DNA from: Falsiroseomonas ponticola
GTDB lineage: Bacteria > Pseudomonadota > Alphaproteobacteria > Acetobacterales > Acetobacteraceae
Reading direction: 5' to 3'
DNA length: 64,000 nucleotides
Assembly (NCBI RefSeq): GCF_016805305.1
Contig: NZ_JAERQN010000003.1
Location: 496,001-560,000, forward strand
Position numbers and translations under genes: made by a program. Below the pieces are notes generated by a model. It did no database searches and had not been told where the DNA came from. It saw only the letters and a list, made by a program, of their open reading frames with translations. This document shows positions 43,875-52,359 of the stretch, in pieces (the first letter of the stretch is position 1; every line of letters starts with the position of its first letter).

Positions 43875-44946
43875 TGCCAATGCGACGGAGCCGCTGCGGC
43901 CCGAGGCCCGGGCGGCGGTGATCCGCGCGCTGGACCTGGTGGGCAACCCGTCCTCGGTCCATGGCGCGGGGCGGGCGGCGCGGCGGGTGCTGGAGACGGC
44001 TCGGGAGCAGGTGGCGGCGCGCTTCGGCGGCAGCCCGGCGGAGGTCGTCTTCACCAGCGGGGGGACGGAGGCCAATGCGCTGGCCATCGCGGCGCTGGGA
44101 CGCGGGCGGCGCGTGCTGGCGGGCGCCACGGAACACCCGGCCGTGCTGGCCGCGGCGCCGGGGGCCACGGCCCTGCCGGTGCTGGCGGACGGGACGCTGG
44201 ACCTGGCGGCGCTGGGGGCCGCCCTGGCCGGCGGGCCGCCCGCGCTGGTCTGCCTGATGGCCGCGAACAACGAGACGGGGGTGCTGCACCCGCTGGGCCA
44301 GGCCGCGGCGCTGTGCAGGGCGCATGGGGCCATGCTGCATGTGGATGGCGTGCAGGCGGCCGGGCGCGTGGCGCTGGCGATCGGGGAGGCCGACAGCCTC
44401 GCCATCTCCGGCCACAAGCTGGGCGGGCCCAAGGGGGCGGGGGCGCTGCTGCTGCGCCCGGGGATCGACCTGCCGGCGCTGATCGCGGGCGGCGGGCAGG
44501 AACGCGGCCGGCGCGGGGGGACGGAGGCGCTGCCCGCCATCGCCGGCCTGGGCGCGGCGGCGGCGGCCGCGGACCCCGCCGCGGCCGCGCGGCTGGCGGC
44601 GCTGCGGGACGCGATCGAGGCGGGGGCGGGCGCCATGGTGGCGGGCGCCGGCGCGCCCCGGCTGCCCAATACCACCAGCCTGGTGCTGCCGGGCATCCCG
44701 GCGGAGACGCAGGTGATCGCGCTGGACCTGGCCGGGGTGCAGGTCTCGGCCGGGTCCGCCTGTTCCTCCGGCAAGGTGCGCGCCAGCCATGTGCTGGCGG
44801 CGATGGGGCTGGGGGAGGCGGCGGGCTCGGCGATCCGCGTCTCCCTGCCCTGGGATGCGGCGGCGGACACGGCGGAGCGTTTCCTGGCGGCGTGGGCGGC
44901 CATGCGTGACAGGCTCTCGCGCAAGGCGATGGCAGGCGCCACATAG
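43858..44946 (+). CDS. Cysteine desulfurase, first copy
   Basis: A 362-residue PLP enzyme releasing sulfur from cysteine. The PLP Lys lies in SGHKLGGPKGAGALLL and the catalytic Cys loop is SAGSACSSGKVRASHV. Start ATG 43858 overlaps the iscR end by 17 bases. It is more diverged from classical IscS than the next gene and has an Ala-rich middle. Two tandem desulfurases suggest division of labour or a dedicated partner. Confidence 0.93.
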   Translation: MALYLDANATEPLRPEARAAVIRALDLVGNPSSVHGAGRAARRVLETAREQVAARFGGSPAEVVFTSGGTEANALAIAALGRGRRVLAGATEHPAVLAAAPGATALPVLADGTLDLAALGAALAGGPPALVCLMAANNETGVLHPLGQAAALCRAHGAMLHVDGVQAAGRVALAIGEADSLAISGHKLGGPKGAGALLLRPGIDLPALIAGGGQERGRRGGTEALPAIAGLGAAAAAADPAAAARLAALRDAIEAGAGAMVAGAGAPRLPNTTSLVLPGIPAETQVIALDLAGVQVSAGSACSSGKVRASHVLAAMGLGEAAGSAIRVSLPWDAAADTAERFLAAWAAMRDRLSRKAMAGAT

Positions 44947-44954
44947 GGGGCGCC

Positions 44955-46196
44955 ATGACCCGCCCCAACCGTCCCATCTACCTCGACAACCACGCCACCA
45001 CGCCGGTCGATCCGCGCGTGCTGGCGGCGATGCGGCCGTGGTGGGAGGAGAATTTCGCCAATCCGGGCTCCGTCGAGCATGCGATGGGGCTGGCGGCGGA
45101 AGCGGCGGTGGAGGAAGCGCGCGGCCATGTCGCGGCGCTGATCGGGGCGGAACCATCCGAAATCCTGTTCACCTCCGGCGCGACGGAGGCGAACAACCTG
45201 GCCATCAAGGGGGCGGCGCGCTTCGCGAAGGGGCAGGGGACGGAGCGGCTGCGCATCGTCACCGTGGCCACCGAACACAAATGCGTCCTGGAGAGCGTGA
45301 AGGACCTGGCGGCGGAGGGGTTCGAGCCGGTGCTGCTGCCGGTCGGGCCGGACGGGCTGCTGGACCCGGCCCTGCTGGACCGCGCGCTGGCGGGGGCGCC
45401 GACGCTGCTCGTCTCCGTCATGGCGGTGAACAACGAGATCGGCGTGGCGCAGGACCTGGCCGCGATCGGGGAGGTCGTGAAGCGCCACGGCGCGCTGTTC
45501 CACACCGATGCGGCGCAGGCGGCGGGGCGCGTGCCGATCGATGTGCAGGCGATCCGCGCCGACCTGGTCAGCCTGTCCGGCCACAAGGTCTATGGGCCCA
45601 AGGGGATCGGGGCGCTCTATGTCCGGCGGCGGCCGCGGGTGCGGCTCGCGCCGCTGTTCTCCGGCGGCGGGCAGGAGAGGGGGCTGCGGTCCGGCACCCT
45701 GCCGGCGCCGCTGATCGTGGGGCTGGGCGAGGCCTGCCGGATCGCGACGCTGGAAGGCGCGCTGGATTCCGGGCGGATCGCGGGGCAGCGGGACCGTTTC
45801 CTGGCCGCGCTTTCCGCCGCGGTGCCGGGGGTGGCGGTGAACGGGACGATGGAGCGCCGGGTGGCGGGCAACCTCTCCCTCAGCTTTCCCGGCGGCGTCA
45901 CCGCCCAGGCGATCATGGCGGCGGCGCCGGAGGTCTGCGTCTCCACCGGCTCCGCCTGTTCCTCGGCGGAGGTCGAGCCCTCCTACGTGCTGAAAGCGCT
46001 GGGGCTCGGGGAGGCGCGGGCGCGTTCCACCTTGCGCATCGGCATCGGTCGCTTTACGTCGCCCGCGGATGTGGACCTTGCGGCAAGGGCGCTGGCCGGC
46101 GCCTGGCAACGGGCCATGCAATCGATCGAAGCAACCGAATCACCGGACAAGCTGGCGGCCGGGCGGACATCCCGCCCGGCGAGCGCGGCGGAATAA
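44955..46196 (+). CDS. iscS: Cysteine desulfurase IscS
   Basis: A 413-residue enzyme close to IscS: YLDNHATTPVDPRVLAAM start, PLP Lys in SLSGHKVYGPKGIGALYV, catalytic Cys loop CVSTGSACSSAEVEPSYVL. The C-terminus has an extension of about 15-20 residues (ATESPDKLAAGRTSRPAS). It begins eight bases after the first desulfurase and is followed by ferredoxin. It is the likely sulfur donor for MnmA downstream. Confidence 0.94.
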   Translation: MTRPNRPIYLDNHATTPVDPRVLAAMRPWWEENFANPGSVEHAMGLAAEAAVEEARGHVAALIGAEPSEILFTSGATEANNLAIKGAARFAKGQGTERLRIVTVATEHKCVLESVKDLAAEGFEPVLLPVGPDGLLDPALLDRALAGAPTLLVSVMAVNNEIGVAQDLAAIGEVVKRHGALFHTDAAQAAGRVPIDVQAIRADLVSLSGHKVYGPKGIGALYVRRRPRVRLAPLFSGGGQERGLRSGTLPAPLIVGLGEACRIATLEGALDSGRIAGQRDRFLAALSAAVPGVAVNGTMERRVAGNLSLSFPGGVTAQAIMAAAPEVCVSTGSACSSAEVEPSYVLKALGLGEARARSTLRIGIGRFTSPADVDLAARALAGAWQRAMQSIEATESPDKLAAGRTSRPASAAE

Positions 46197-46205
46197 GGGC
46201 CTGAC

Positions 46206-46535
46206 ATGCCGAAGATGACCTTCATCGAGCGCGACGGGAACAGGAAGGAGGTGGACGCCCCCCTCGGCCTGTCGGTGCTGGAGATCGCGCACAAGCACGG
46301 CGTGGACATCGAGGGCGCCTGCGAGGGCAGCCTCGCCTGCTCCACCTGCCACGTCATCGTGGACGGGTCCTGGTACGGCAAGCTGACCGAGGCGACGGAG
46401 GATGAGGAGGATATGCTCGACCTCGCCTTCGACCTGCAGGAGACGAGCCGGCTCGGCTGCCAGATCATCATGACCGATGCGCTGGACGGGCTGGTGGTGA
46501 AGCTGCCCGCCGGCACGCGCAACGCCGGCGGCTGA
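46206..46535 (+). CDS. fdx: 2Fe-2S ferredoxin, Isc (adrenodoxin) type
   Basis: A 109-residue ferredoxin. Ligand Cys follow the adrenodoxin-type pattern: [10 protein letters not shown], with a fourth Cys in RLGCQIIM. It supplies electrons for cluster assembly in the Isc system. It lies nine bases after iscS and 15 before tenA. Confidence 0.95.
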   Translation: MPKMTFIERDGNRKEVDAPLGLSVLEIAHKHGVDIEGACEGSLACSTCHVIVDGSWYGKLTEATEDEEDMLDLAFDLQETSRLGCQIIMTDALDGLVVKLPAGTRNAGG

Positions 46536-46550
46536 GGGCGGGGGCATCCC

Positions 46551-47261
46551 ATGGCAACCCCGGCGTGGATCCCCGCTGGGGAGAGCGACTTCGGCGCGGA
46601 GGGCGGGCTGTACCGCCGCCTTCGCGACGGCTGCGCGCAGGAATGGGTGGCCTATACCTGGCACCCCTTCGTGCGGGGCCTGTCGGACGGCACGCTGCCG
46701 CTGGCGGCCTTCCGCACCTACCTGATCCAGGACTACCTGTTCCTGATCCATTTCGCGCGCGCCAAGGCGCTGGCCGTCTTCAAGGCGGAGAGCATCGAGG
46801 CGATGCGGGAGAAGACCGCCTCCATCAGCGCCATCCTGGCCGAGACCTCGCTGCACCTGGCCTATTGCGCGGAGTGGGGCATCCCGGAGGCGGTGGTGCG
46901 GGCGACGCCCGAAAGCGCCGAGACGGTCAGCTACACCCGCTACGTGATCGATCGCGGCCTGGCGGGCGACATCCTGGACCTGGAAGTGGCGCTGGCCCCC
47001 TGCACCGTCGGCTATGCCGAGGTCGCACTCCGCATCCTGGCCGACCCGAACCGGCGGACTGACGGAAATCCCTACCAGTCCTGGATCGACAGCTATGGAT
47101 CGCCTGCCTACCAGGCGATGGCGCGGGCGGCGGCGGCGCGGATCGATGCGCTGGGCGAAAGCCATGGCGGCGCGGCGCGCTTCCGGACGCTCTCCGCCAC
47201 CTTCGCCGAAGCGGCGCGGCTGGAAGCGCGCTTCTGGCAGCAGGGGCTGGACGCGGCCTGA
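46551..47261 (+). CDS. tenA: TenA family protein (thiaminase II/aminopyrimidine aminohydrolase-like)
   Basis: A 236-residue helical protein. TenA hallmarks are [19 protein letters not shown] near residue 60 and [13 protein letters not shown] near residue 145, where the active-site Cys lies. The family hydrolyses degraded thiamine pyrimidines for salvage. Its place in a sulfur-trafficking operon may reflect sulfur use in thiamine synthesis, but this is only suggestive. It ends on the mnmA start (TGATG). Confidence 0.9.
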   Translation: MATPAWIPAGESDFGAEGGLYRRLRDGCAQEWVAYTWHPFVRGLSDGTLPLAAFRTYLIQDYLFLIHFARAKALAVFKAESIEAMREKTASISAILAETSLHLAYCAEWGIPEAVVRATPESAETVSYTRYVIDRGLAGDILDLEVALAPCTVGYAEVALRILADPNRRTDGNPYQSWIDSYGSPAYQAMARAAAARIDALGESHGGAARFRTLSATFAEAARLEARFWQQGLDAA

Positions 47262-48370
47262 TGCGCATCCTGGTCGCCATGTCCGGGGGCGTGGACAGCA
47301 GCGTGGTCGCCGCGCTGATGAAGGAAGCCGGGCACGAGGTCATCGGCGCCACGCTCCAGCTCTATGACCACGGCGCCGCCGTGCAGAAGAAGGGCGCCTG
47401 CTGCGCGGGGCAGGATATCCATGACGCGCGGCGCGTGGCCGATGCGCTCGATATCCCGCATTATGTGCTGGACCGGGAGGCGCGGTTCCGCGCCGCCGTC
47501 ATCGCCGATTTCGCCGCCACCTATGCCCGCGGCGAGACGCCGATCCCCTGCGTGCGCTGCAACCAGACCGTGAAGTTCCAGGACCTGGTCGAGATGGCCC
47601 GGGACCTGGGCTGCGAGGCGATGGCCACCGGCCACTACGCCCGCCGCGTGGAAGGCCCCGATGGGGCGGAACTGCACCGCGCCGTCGATCCCGCGCGGGA
47701 CCAGTCCTACTTCCTGTTCGCCACGACGCGGGACCAGCTGGATTTCGCGCGCTTCCCGCTGGGCGACATGCCGGACAAGGCGGCGGTGCGCGCGGTGGCG
47801 GAGCGGCTGGGCCTGGCGGTGGCGCAGAAGCCGGACAGCCAGGACATCTGCTTCGTGCCGGAAGGCCGCTACGACCGCCTGGTGGCGAAGCTGCGGCCGG
47901 AGACGGCGGAGGCGGGGGAGATCGTCGATCTCTCCGGCCGCGTGCTGGGGCGGCATGACGGCATCGGGCGCTTCACGGTGGGGCAGGGGCGCGGCATCGG
48001 CGTGGGCGGCACGGCGGAGCGGCTCTACGTCGCCGCCATCGATGCACCGCGCCGCCGCGTCGTCGTCGGCCCCCGCGCGGCGCTGCCGCAGGCGGAGGTG
48101 GTGGCGGGCGAGGTGAACTGGCTCAGCACGCCGCCGGAGGGCCCCGTGGCGGTCCAGGTGAAGCTGCGCGGGCGGGAGGCGCCGCGGCCCGGCGTGATGC
48201 GCTGGAACGCCGCGGAAGGGCTGCTGCGCGTGACGCTGGAGGAGCCCAACATCGCCGCCCCCGGCCAGGCCTGCGTGGTCTATGACGGCGACCGCGTCCT
48301 GGGCGGCGGGTTCCTGCGCGCCACCGCCACGACCACGGGCGCGATTGACAGCGAAGGGGCGGCGGCGTAA
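47261..48370 (+). CDS. mnmA: tRNA-specific 2-thiouridylase
   Basis: Thiolates U34 of tRNA-Lys, -Glu and -Gln using sulfur relayed from IscS. The 369-residue length fits. The PP-loop [13 protein letters not shown] binds ATP; catalytic Cys are in [12 protein letters not shown] and [13 protein letters not shown] 47261 overlaps the tenA stop. Cotranscription with desulfurases gives it a local sulfur donor. Confidence 0.95.
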   Translation: MRILVAMSGGVDSSVVAALMKEAGHEVIGATLQLYDHGAAVQKKGACCAGQDIHDARRVADALDIPHYVLDREARFRAAVIADFAATYARGETPIPCVRCNQTVKFQDLVEMARDLGCEAMATGHYARRVEGPDGAELHRAVDPARDQSYFLFATTRDQLDFARFPLGDMPDKAAVRAVAERLGLAVAQKPDSQDICFVPEGRYDRLVAKLRPETAEAGEIVDLSGRVLGRHDGIGRFTVGQGRGIGVGGTAERLYVAAIDAPRRRVVVGPRAALPQAEVVAGEVNWLSTPPEGPVAVQVKLRGREAPRPGVMRWNAAEGLLRVTLEEPNIAAPGQACVVYDGDRVLGGGFLRATATTTGAIDSEGAAA

Positions 48371-48415
48371 CTCGCGCGCCATCGGCGGCGCCCTCCGGGT
48401 GCCCGCGACGCCTGG

Positions 48416-48492
48416 GGCGGCGTAGCTCAGCTGGTTAGAGCACGGCACTCATAATGCCGGGGTCAGCGGTTCAAGTCCGCTCGCCGCTACCA
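48416..48492 (+). tRNA. tRNA-Met (CAT anticodon), elongator type
   Basis: A full cloverleaf of 77 bases with encoded CCA. The acceptor stem GGCGGCG pairs with CGCCGCT (one G-U), the D arm is GCTC/GAGC, the anticodon stem CGGCA/TGCCG holds loop CTCATAA, and the T arm is AGCGG TTCAAGT CCGCT. CAT could also be Ile2, but the body matches elongator Met of alphaproteobacteria. Confidence 0.95.
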
Positions 48493-48623
48493 CAGGTTCC
48501 TGGCCCGCCACGGCGTGGGTTTTCATGATCATGCGCCTGGATGGGTCGGGGTTCCCGTGTCGATGGGGCGCGGGCGCCGTGCGGCGCGGATAGGGCCGGC
48601 GCCCCTGGAATCGGTCAGCCGTC

Positions 48624-48643
48624 GCGGCGCGGGAACGCGCCGC
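48624..48643 (-). terminator. Hairpin downstream of the serine hydrolase gene
   Basis: GCGGCGCG / CGCGCCGC with a GGAA loop lies three bases past the hydrolase stop on the minus strand. There is no T run. Confidence 0.4.
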
Positions 48644-48646
48644 CCC

Positions 48647-49696
48647 TCAGCGGCGGCAGTCGAGGACCGCCTGACCCAGCGCCACCATCTGGGTGCTGGA
48701 GACGGAGGGCAGGTCGCCGAGGTCGACGCCGGCATTGCGGCGCATGGCGCGGTCGTCGGTGATGGCGCGGCGATGCACCATCAGCAGGTCGAGCTTCGGC
48801 AGGCCCAGGATGAACTGCCCGTAGTGGCCGGAAGCGAGGAAGGCGCCTTCCCATTCCGGTGCGCCGCTGTGCATCGGCAGCCACCAGTAGTAGCCGTAGC
48901 CGAGGCCGCGGCCCGCGAACTGGCCCTGCATCGCCGCCGGCGGGACATGCGGCGCGAGGCTTTCCCGCACCCAGGATTCGGGCACGAGCTGCCGCCCGTT
49001 CCAGCGCCCGCCGCGCATCACCAGCAGCCCGACGCGCGCCATGTCCCGCCCCGAGAGGAACATGTGGTAGGCGAGGAAGCGGGAGCGGTCGGGATAGCCC
49101 AGCATGCGCTGGCGGCCGCGGTCGAAATCCTCGAAGCCCAGCGGCACGGCCAGCTGGTCGCGCAGCGCGTCATGCACCGTGATGCCGGTCAGCTGTTCGA
49201 AGATGGCGCCGGCGACGTTGAAGTCCCAGTTGTTGTAGTGGAAGCGCGTGCCGGGCGCCTGCGAACCGCGCGGCGGCGTGCCGGCATCGTCGCCGCCCGG
49301 GCTGCCGGCGGGGTAGTAGACGCCCGACCGGCTGGTCAGGATGTCGCGGATCCTCGCCCGCTTCTCCGCCGGCCACAGGCCCTGCACGTCATCGATGCCG
49401 AGCTGGTCCAGCGTCATGTCCAGGTCGATGCGGCCAGCGGCGACATGCGGGCCGTAGAGCAGGGACAGGATGCTCTTGCGCGTGGAGGCGAGGTAGCTGG
49501 CTTCCGACACTTCGCCGTAGCGGTGGATCACCCGGCCCTGCGAGACGACCATGAAGGAGGTCGTGGTGAGCAGGCGCAGCCGGCCGGTGAAACGGTCGAG
49601 CGCGCCGGGGTCGAAGCCCGCGGCCCGCGCATCGCCATCCTCCCACGCGCCCGATGGCTCGGTCGTGGCGCTGTCGTCCTGCCGCAGCGGCGTCAT
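48647..49696 (-). CDS. Serine hydrolase, class C beta-lactamase/D-peptidase fold
   Basis: A 349-residue protein. The SxxK motif is in YLASTRKSILSLL, the YxN position is HYNNW, and the third motif is SGHYGQF. No signal peptide is obvious. It may be an esterase or D-peptidase rather than a true beta-lactamase. It overlaps the end of the upstream solute-binding gene (ATGA) and is therefore coupled to it, which hints that the bound solute is hydrolysed by this enzyme. Confidence 0.85.
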   Translation of the reverse strand: MTPLRQDDSATTEPSGAWEDGDARAAGFDPGALDRFTGRLRLLTTTSFMVVSQGRVIHRYGEVSEASYLASTRKSILSLLYGPHVAAGRIDLDMTLDQLGIDDVQGLWPAEKRARIRDILTSRSGVYYPAGSPGGDDAGTPPRGSQAPGTRFHYNNWDFNVAGAIFEQLTGITVHDALRDQLAVPLGFEDFDRGRQRMLGYPDRSRFLAYHMFLSGRDMARVGLLVMRGGRWNGRQLVPESWVRESLAPHVPPAAMQGQFAGRGLGYGYYWWLPMHSGAPEWEGAFLASGHYGQFILGLPKLDLLMVHRRAITDDRAMRRNAGVDLGDLPSVSSTQMVALGQAVLDCRR

Positions 49697-51267
49697 GGCG
49701 CGGTCCGCCCGACATCCTTGGCCAGCGTCCGTTCATCGAGCCGCGGCTCATAGGCCAGGCCGCGGCGCAGCGCCCAGCTGTTGGTCTGGTGGTAGAGGGG
49801 GATGATCGCGCCATCCTCCATCGCGAGGCGCGTGGCCTCCCGCAGCATCGCCTCCCGCGCCGCATCGTCGAAGGTGCCGGCCGCGCGCTCCACCAGCGCA
49901 TCCATGGCGGGGTTGGTGTAGGAGGAGGTGTTGCCGCCGCCGATGTTGCGCGCCGGGTCGGGCGTGCCGAGCACGTTCACGAGCATCGAGGTCGCATCGA
50001 AGGTGGCGTTGCCCAGCCCGACCACATGCATCGCGAAATTCCCGCGCTGCGCGGCATAGGCGGTCCAGGGCATGGAGACGACGCTGGTGCGCACGCCGAT
50101 GCGCGTCCACATCTGCGCGACCGCCTGCGCGACGGCGGGGGCGCCGGGGTAGCGATCCGTCGGCACATGCAGCGTCAGGCGGAAGCCGCTGGGATAGCCG
50201 GCCGAGGCCAGCAGGGCGCGGGCGCGGTCCGGTTCGGCATCCCCGGCCACTATCGACGGCAGGGCGGAGAAGGTGCCGGGCGGCAGGATCTGCGTGGTGG
50301 CGACCGCGGTGCCTTCCAGCACGCGCTGCGCCAGGCCGGCGCGGTTGATGGCGAGGGACAGCGCCTGCCGCACCTCCCGCCGCGCCAGCGGGTTGGCGGG
50401 CAGCGCGCCGCCATCCGCCGCGGTGACGAAGGGCGCCGGCGTGGCCGTGCCATGTTCCGGCGCCAGGTAGATGACGCGCAGCCCGGGCGCGCTGACGACG
50501 GTGATGCCGGCCGTGCCCCGCAGGCGCGGCAGGTCGGACGCCGCCGGCATCTCGATCATGTCCACGTCGCCGGAGAGCAGCGCCGCGGTGCGGCCCGCGG
50601 GGTTCGGCATCATGCGGTAGCTCGCGGCTTCCCAGGGCATGGCGGCGCCCCACCAGGCGGGGTTGCGCTCCAGCTCCACCCGGTCGCCGGCGCGGAAGGC
50701 GCGCAGGCGGAAGGCGCCCGTGCCGATGGCGGCGCGGCCGGCATTGTAGTCCGCCGTCGATGCCCCTTCCCCGGCATGGCGGGAGATGATGGCGACATTC
50801 ACCAGGTCTCCCGGCAGGCCGGGGGCGGGGCCGCGCGTCTCGATCCGCAGCGTCGTGGCATCCACGCCGGAGACGCTGGCGATGGCGCGGAGGAAGCCGC
50901 CGAAGCCGCTGGGGCTGTTCGGCACGTTGCGCGCGCGCGTGACGCTGAAGGCGATGTCGTCCGCCGTCAGCGGCGTGCCGTCATGCCAGGTCACGCCCGG
51001 GCGCAGGCGGAATTCCCATGCGGTGTCGGAGACCGGCCGCCAGGATTCGGCGAGGCCCGGCGCTAGCGCGCCGCCCGCCGCGCGTTCCACCAGCCGGTCG
51101 AAGACCTGCATGGCGATGCTGTTGTTGGGGGAGGCGTTGTGGAAATGCGGGTCGGCCGAGGTGATGGCGCCGGCCATGCCGATGGTCAGCGTCTGCGCCT
51201 GCAGCGGCGCGGCGGCGAGCGCCATGAACCCGGCCAGGCGCAGGGCCCGTCTTCCAGCAACTCCCAT
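49693..51267 (-). CDS. Solute-binding protein of a peptide-type ABC transporter (family 5), orphan
   Basis: A 524-residue receptor. The signal peptide ends APLQAQ, then LTIGMAGAITSADPHFHNA. The WEFRLRPGVTWHDG segment is conserved. It is clearly paralogous to the receptors at 7463-9046 and 9146-10747, nearest to the former. No permease or ATPase gene is adjacent, so it may use the dpp-type transporter at 10760-14679. It is divergent from a LysR gene, 68 bases away, that probably controls it. Confidence 0.9.
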   Translation of the reverse strand: MGVAGRRALRLAGFMALAAAPLQAQTLTIGMAGAITSADPHFHNASPNNSIAMQVFDRLVERAAGGALAPGLAESWRPVSDTAWEFRLRPGVTWHDGTPLTADDIAFSVTRARNVPNSPSGFGGFLRAIASVSGVDATTLRIETRGPAPGLPGDLVNVAIISRHAGEGASTADYNAGRAAIGTGAFRLRAFRAGDRVELERNPAWWGAAMPWEAASYRMMPNPAGRTAALLSGDVDMIEMPAASDLPRLRGTAGITVVSAPGLRVIYLAPEHGTATPAPFVTAADGGALPANPLARREVRQALSLAINRAGLAQRVLEGTAVATTQILPPGTFSALPSIVAGDAEPDRARALLASAGYPSGFRLTLHVPTDRYPGAPAVAQAVAQMWTRIGVRTSVVSMPWTAYAAQRGNFAMHVVGLGNATFDATSMLVNVLGTPDPARNIGGGNTSSYTNPAMDALVERAAGTFDDAAREAMLREATRLAMEDGAIIPLYHQTNSWALRRGLAYEPRLDERTLAKDVGRTAP

Positions 51268-51335
51268 GGCGCGGCCCTCCTGCGGTCGTCAGCGGTGGGG
51301 TGACTGTTTCCGGCGGTCGGTAATCCGTCAAATCG

Positions 51336-52307
51336 ATGGTACTCATCCTCGACATGCACCAGACGAATGCCCCCGCGCCCATCCGGTCGCTGCTGTCGCT
51401 CGACCTCAATCTGCTGAAGGCGCTGCACGCGCTGTGGCAGTGCCGCGGCATCACCGCGGCGGGCCGCATGATCGGCCTGTCCCAGCCCGCGATGAGCCAT
51501 GCCCTGCAGCGCCTGCGCCTGGCCTTCGCGGATGAGCTGTTCGTGCGCGGGCCCGGCGTGCTGGTGCCGACGCCGCGCGGCACCGAGCTGTGCCTGGCCG
51601 CTTCCGCGGCCCTGTCGGCGCTGGAGCGGGTGGCGGTGCCCGCGGAGCCCTTCCAGCCGGGCTCGAGCACCCGGCGCTTCCGGATCGGCATGAACGACTA
51701 TGTGTCGGCGACGCTGCTGCCGCGCATGGTGCAGGCGCTTGCCGGCCAGGCGCCGCAGGCCGCGCTGGAGGTGATCCACCTGCCGCGCGGCCAGAACCAG
51801 GATGGCCCGCTGCTGCCGCGGCTGCTGGATGAGGGGCGGATCGAGCTGGCGCTCGGCCAGATCGACGACCTGCCGCCGCGCTGCCGCCGGCAGAAGCTGC
51901 GCGAGGATCCCCATGTCTGTGCCCTGGCGCGGGCGGCGTGGCCGGCGGCGCGGCCCTTCGACATCGGCGCCTATACCGGGCTCCGACATGTCCGCGTCTC
52001 CTCCTTCCCCGAGCGCCGGAGCTGGGTCGAGAAGGTGCTGGAGGCGCAGGGGCTGACGCGGCGGATCGCGGTGACGGTGCCGCATTTCATGGCCGCGCTG
52101 CATCTGGTGGCGCGGACGGACCTAGTGACCACGCTGCCGCTGGGCGCCGTGGCGCCCTTCGCGGAGGCGCTCGGCCTGCATGTCCTGCCCTCGCCCCTGC
52201 CGGAGCGGCTTCATCACCTCGACATGGCGTGGCTCAATGCGGGGGATGGCGACCAGGGGCTGGCGTGGCTGCGCGGCATGATCGTGGAGACGGTACTGCG
52301 CGGGTAG
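51336..52307 (+). CDS. LysR-type transcriptional regulator
   Basis: A 323-residue regulator. The N-terminal HTH reads LDLNLLKALHALWQCRGITA then GLSQPAMSHALQRLRLAF, and the C-terminal effector domain follows. Either ATG 51336 or ATG 51354 is possible, with no clear ribosome site. It is divergent from the solute-binding protein/serine hydrolase pair, the typical layout in which a LysR regulator controls the neighbouring operon. Confidence 0.91.
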   Translation: MVLILDMHQTNAPAPIRSLLSLDLNLLKALHALWQCRGITAAGRMIGLSQPAMSHALQRLRLAFADELFVRGPGVLVPTPRGTELCLAASAALSALERVAVPAEPFQPGSSTRRFRIGMNDYVSATLLPRMVQALAGQAPQAALEVIHLPRGQNQDGPLLPRLLDEGRIELALGQIDDLPPRCRRQKLREDPHVCALARAAWPAARPFDIGAYTGLRHVRVSSFPERRSWVEKVLEAQGLTRRIAVTVPHFMAALHLVARTDLVTTLPLGAVAPFAEALGLHVLPSPLPERLHHLDMAWLNAGDGDQGLAWLRGMIVETVLRG

Positions 52308-52326
52308 GAGCCGCGGCGAGGAAAGG

Positions 52327-52355
52327 GGCAGGCCGCCCGGGCGGGGGCCTGCCTT
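52327..52355. terminator. Hairpin between convergent LysR and hydrolase genes
   Basis: GGCAGGCC / GGCCTGCC with an 11-base GC-rich loop, followed by TTGTCC on the plus strand. Likely terminates the LysR transcript. Confidence 0.55.
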
Positions 52356-52359
52356 GTCC

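Noticed and set aside
48416..48646. Possible attachment site or island next to tRNA-Met
   Set aside because: No integrase gene and no repeat of the tRNA 3' end were seen downstream.
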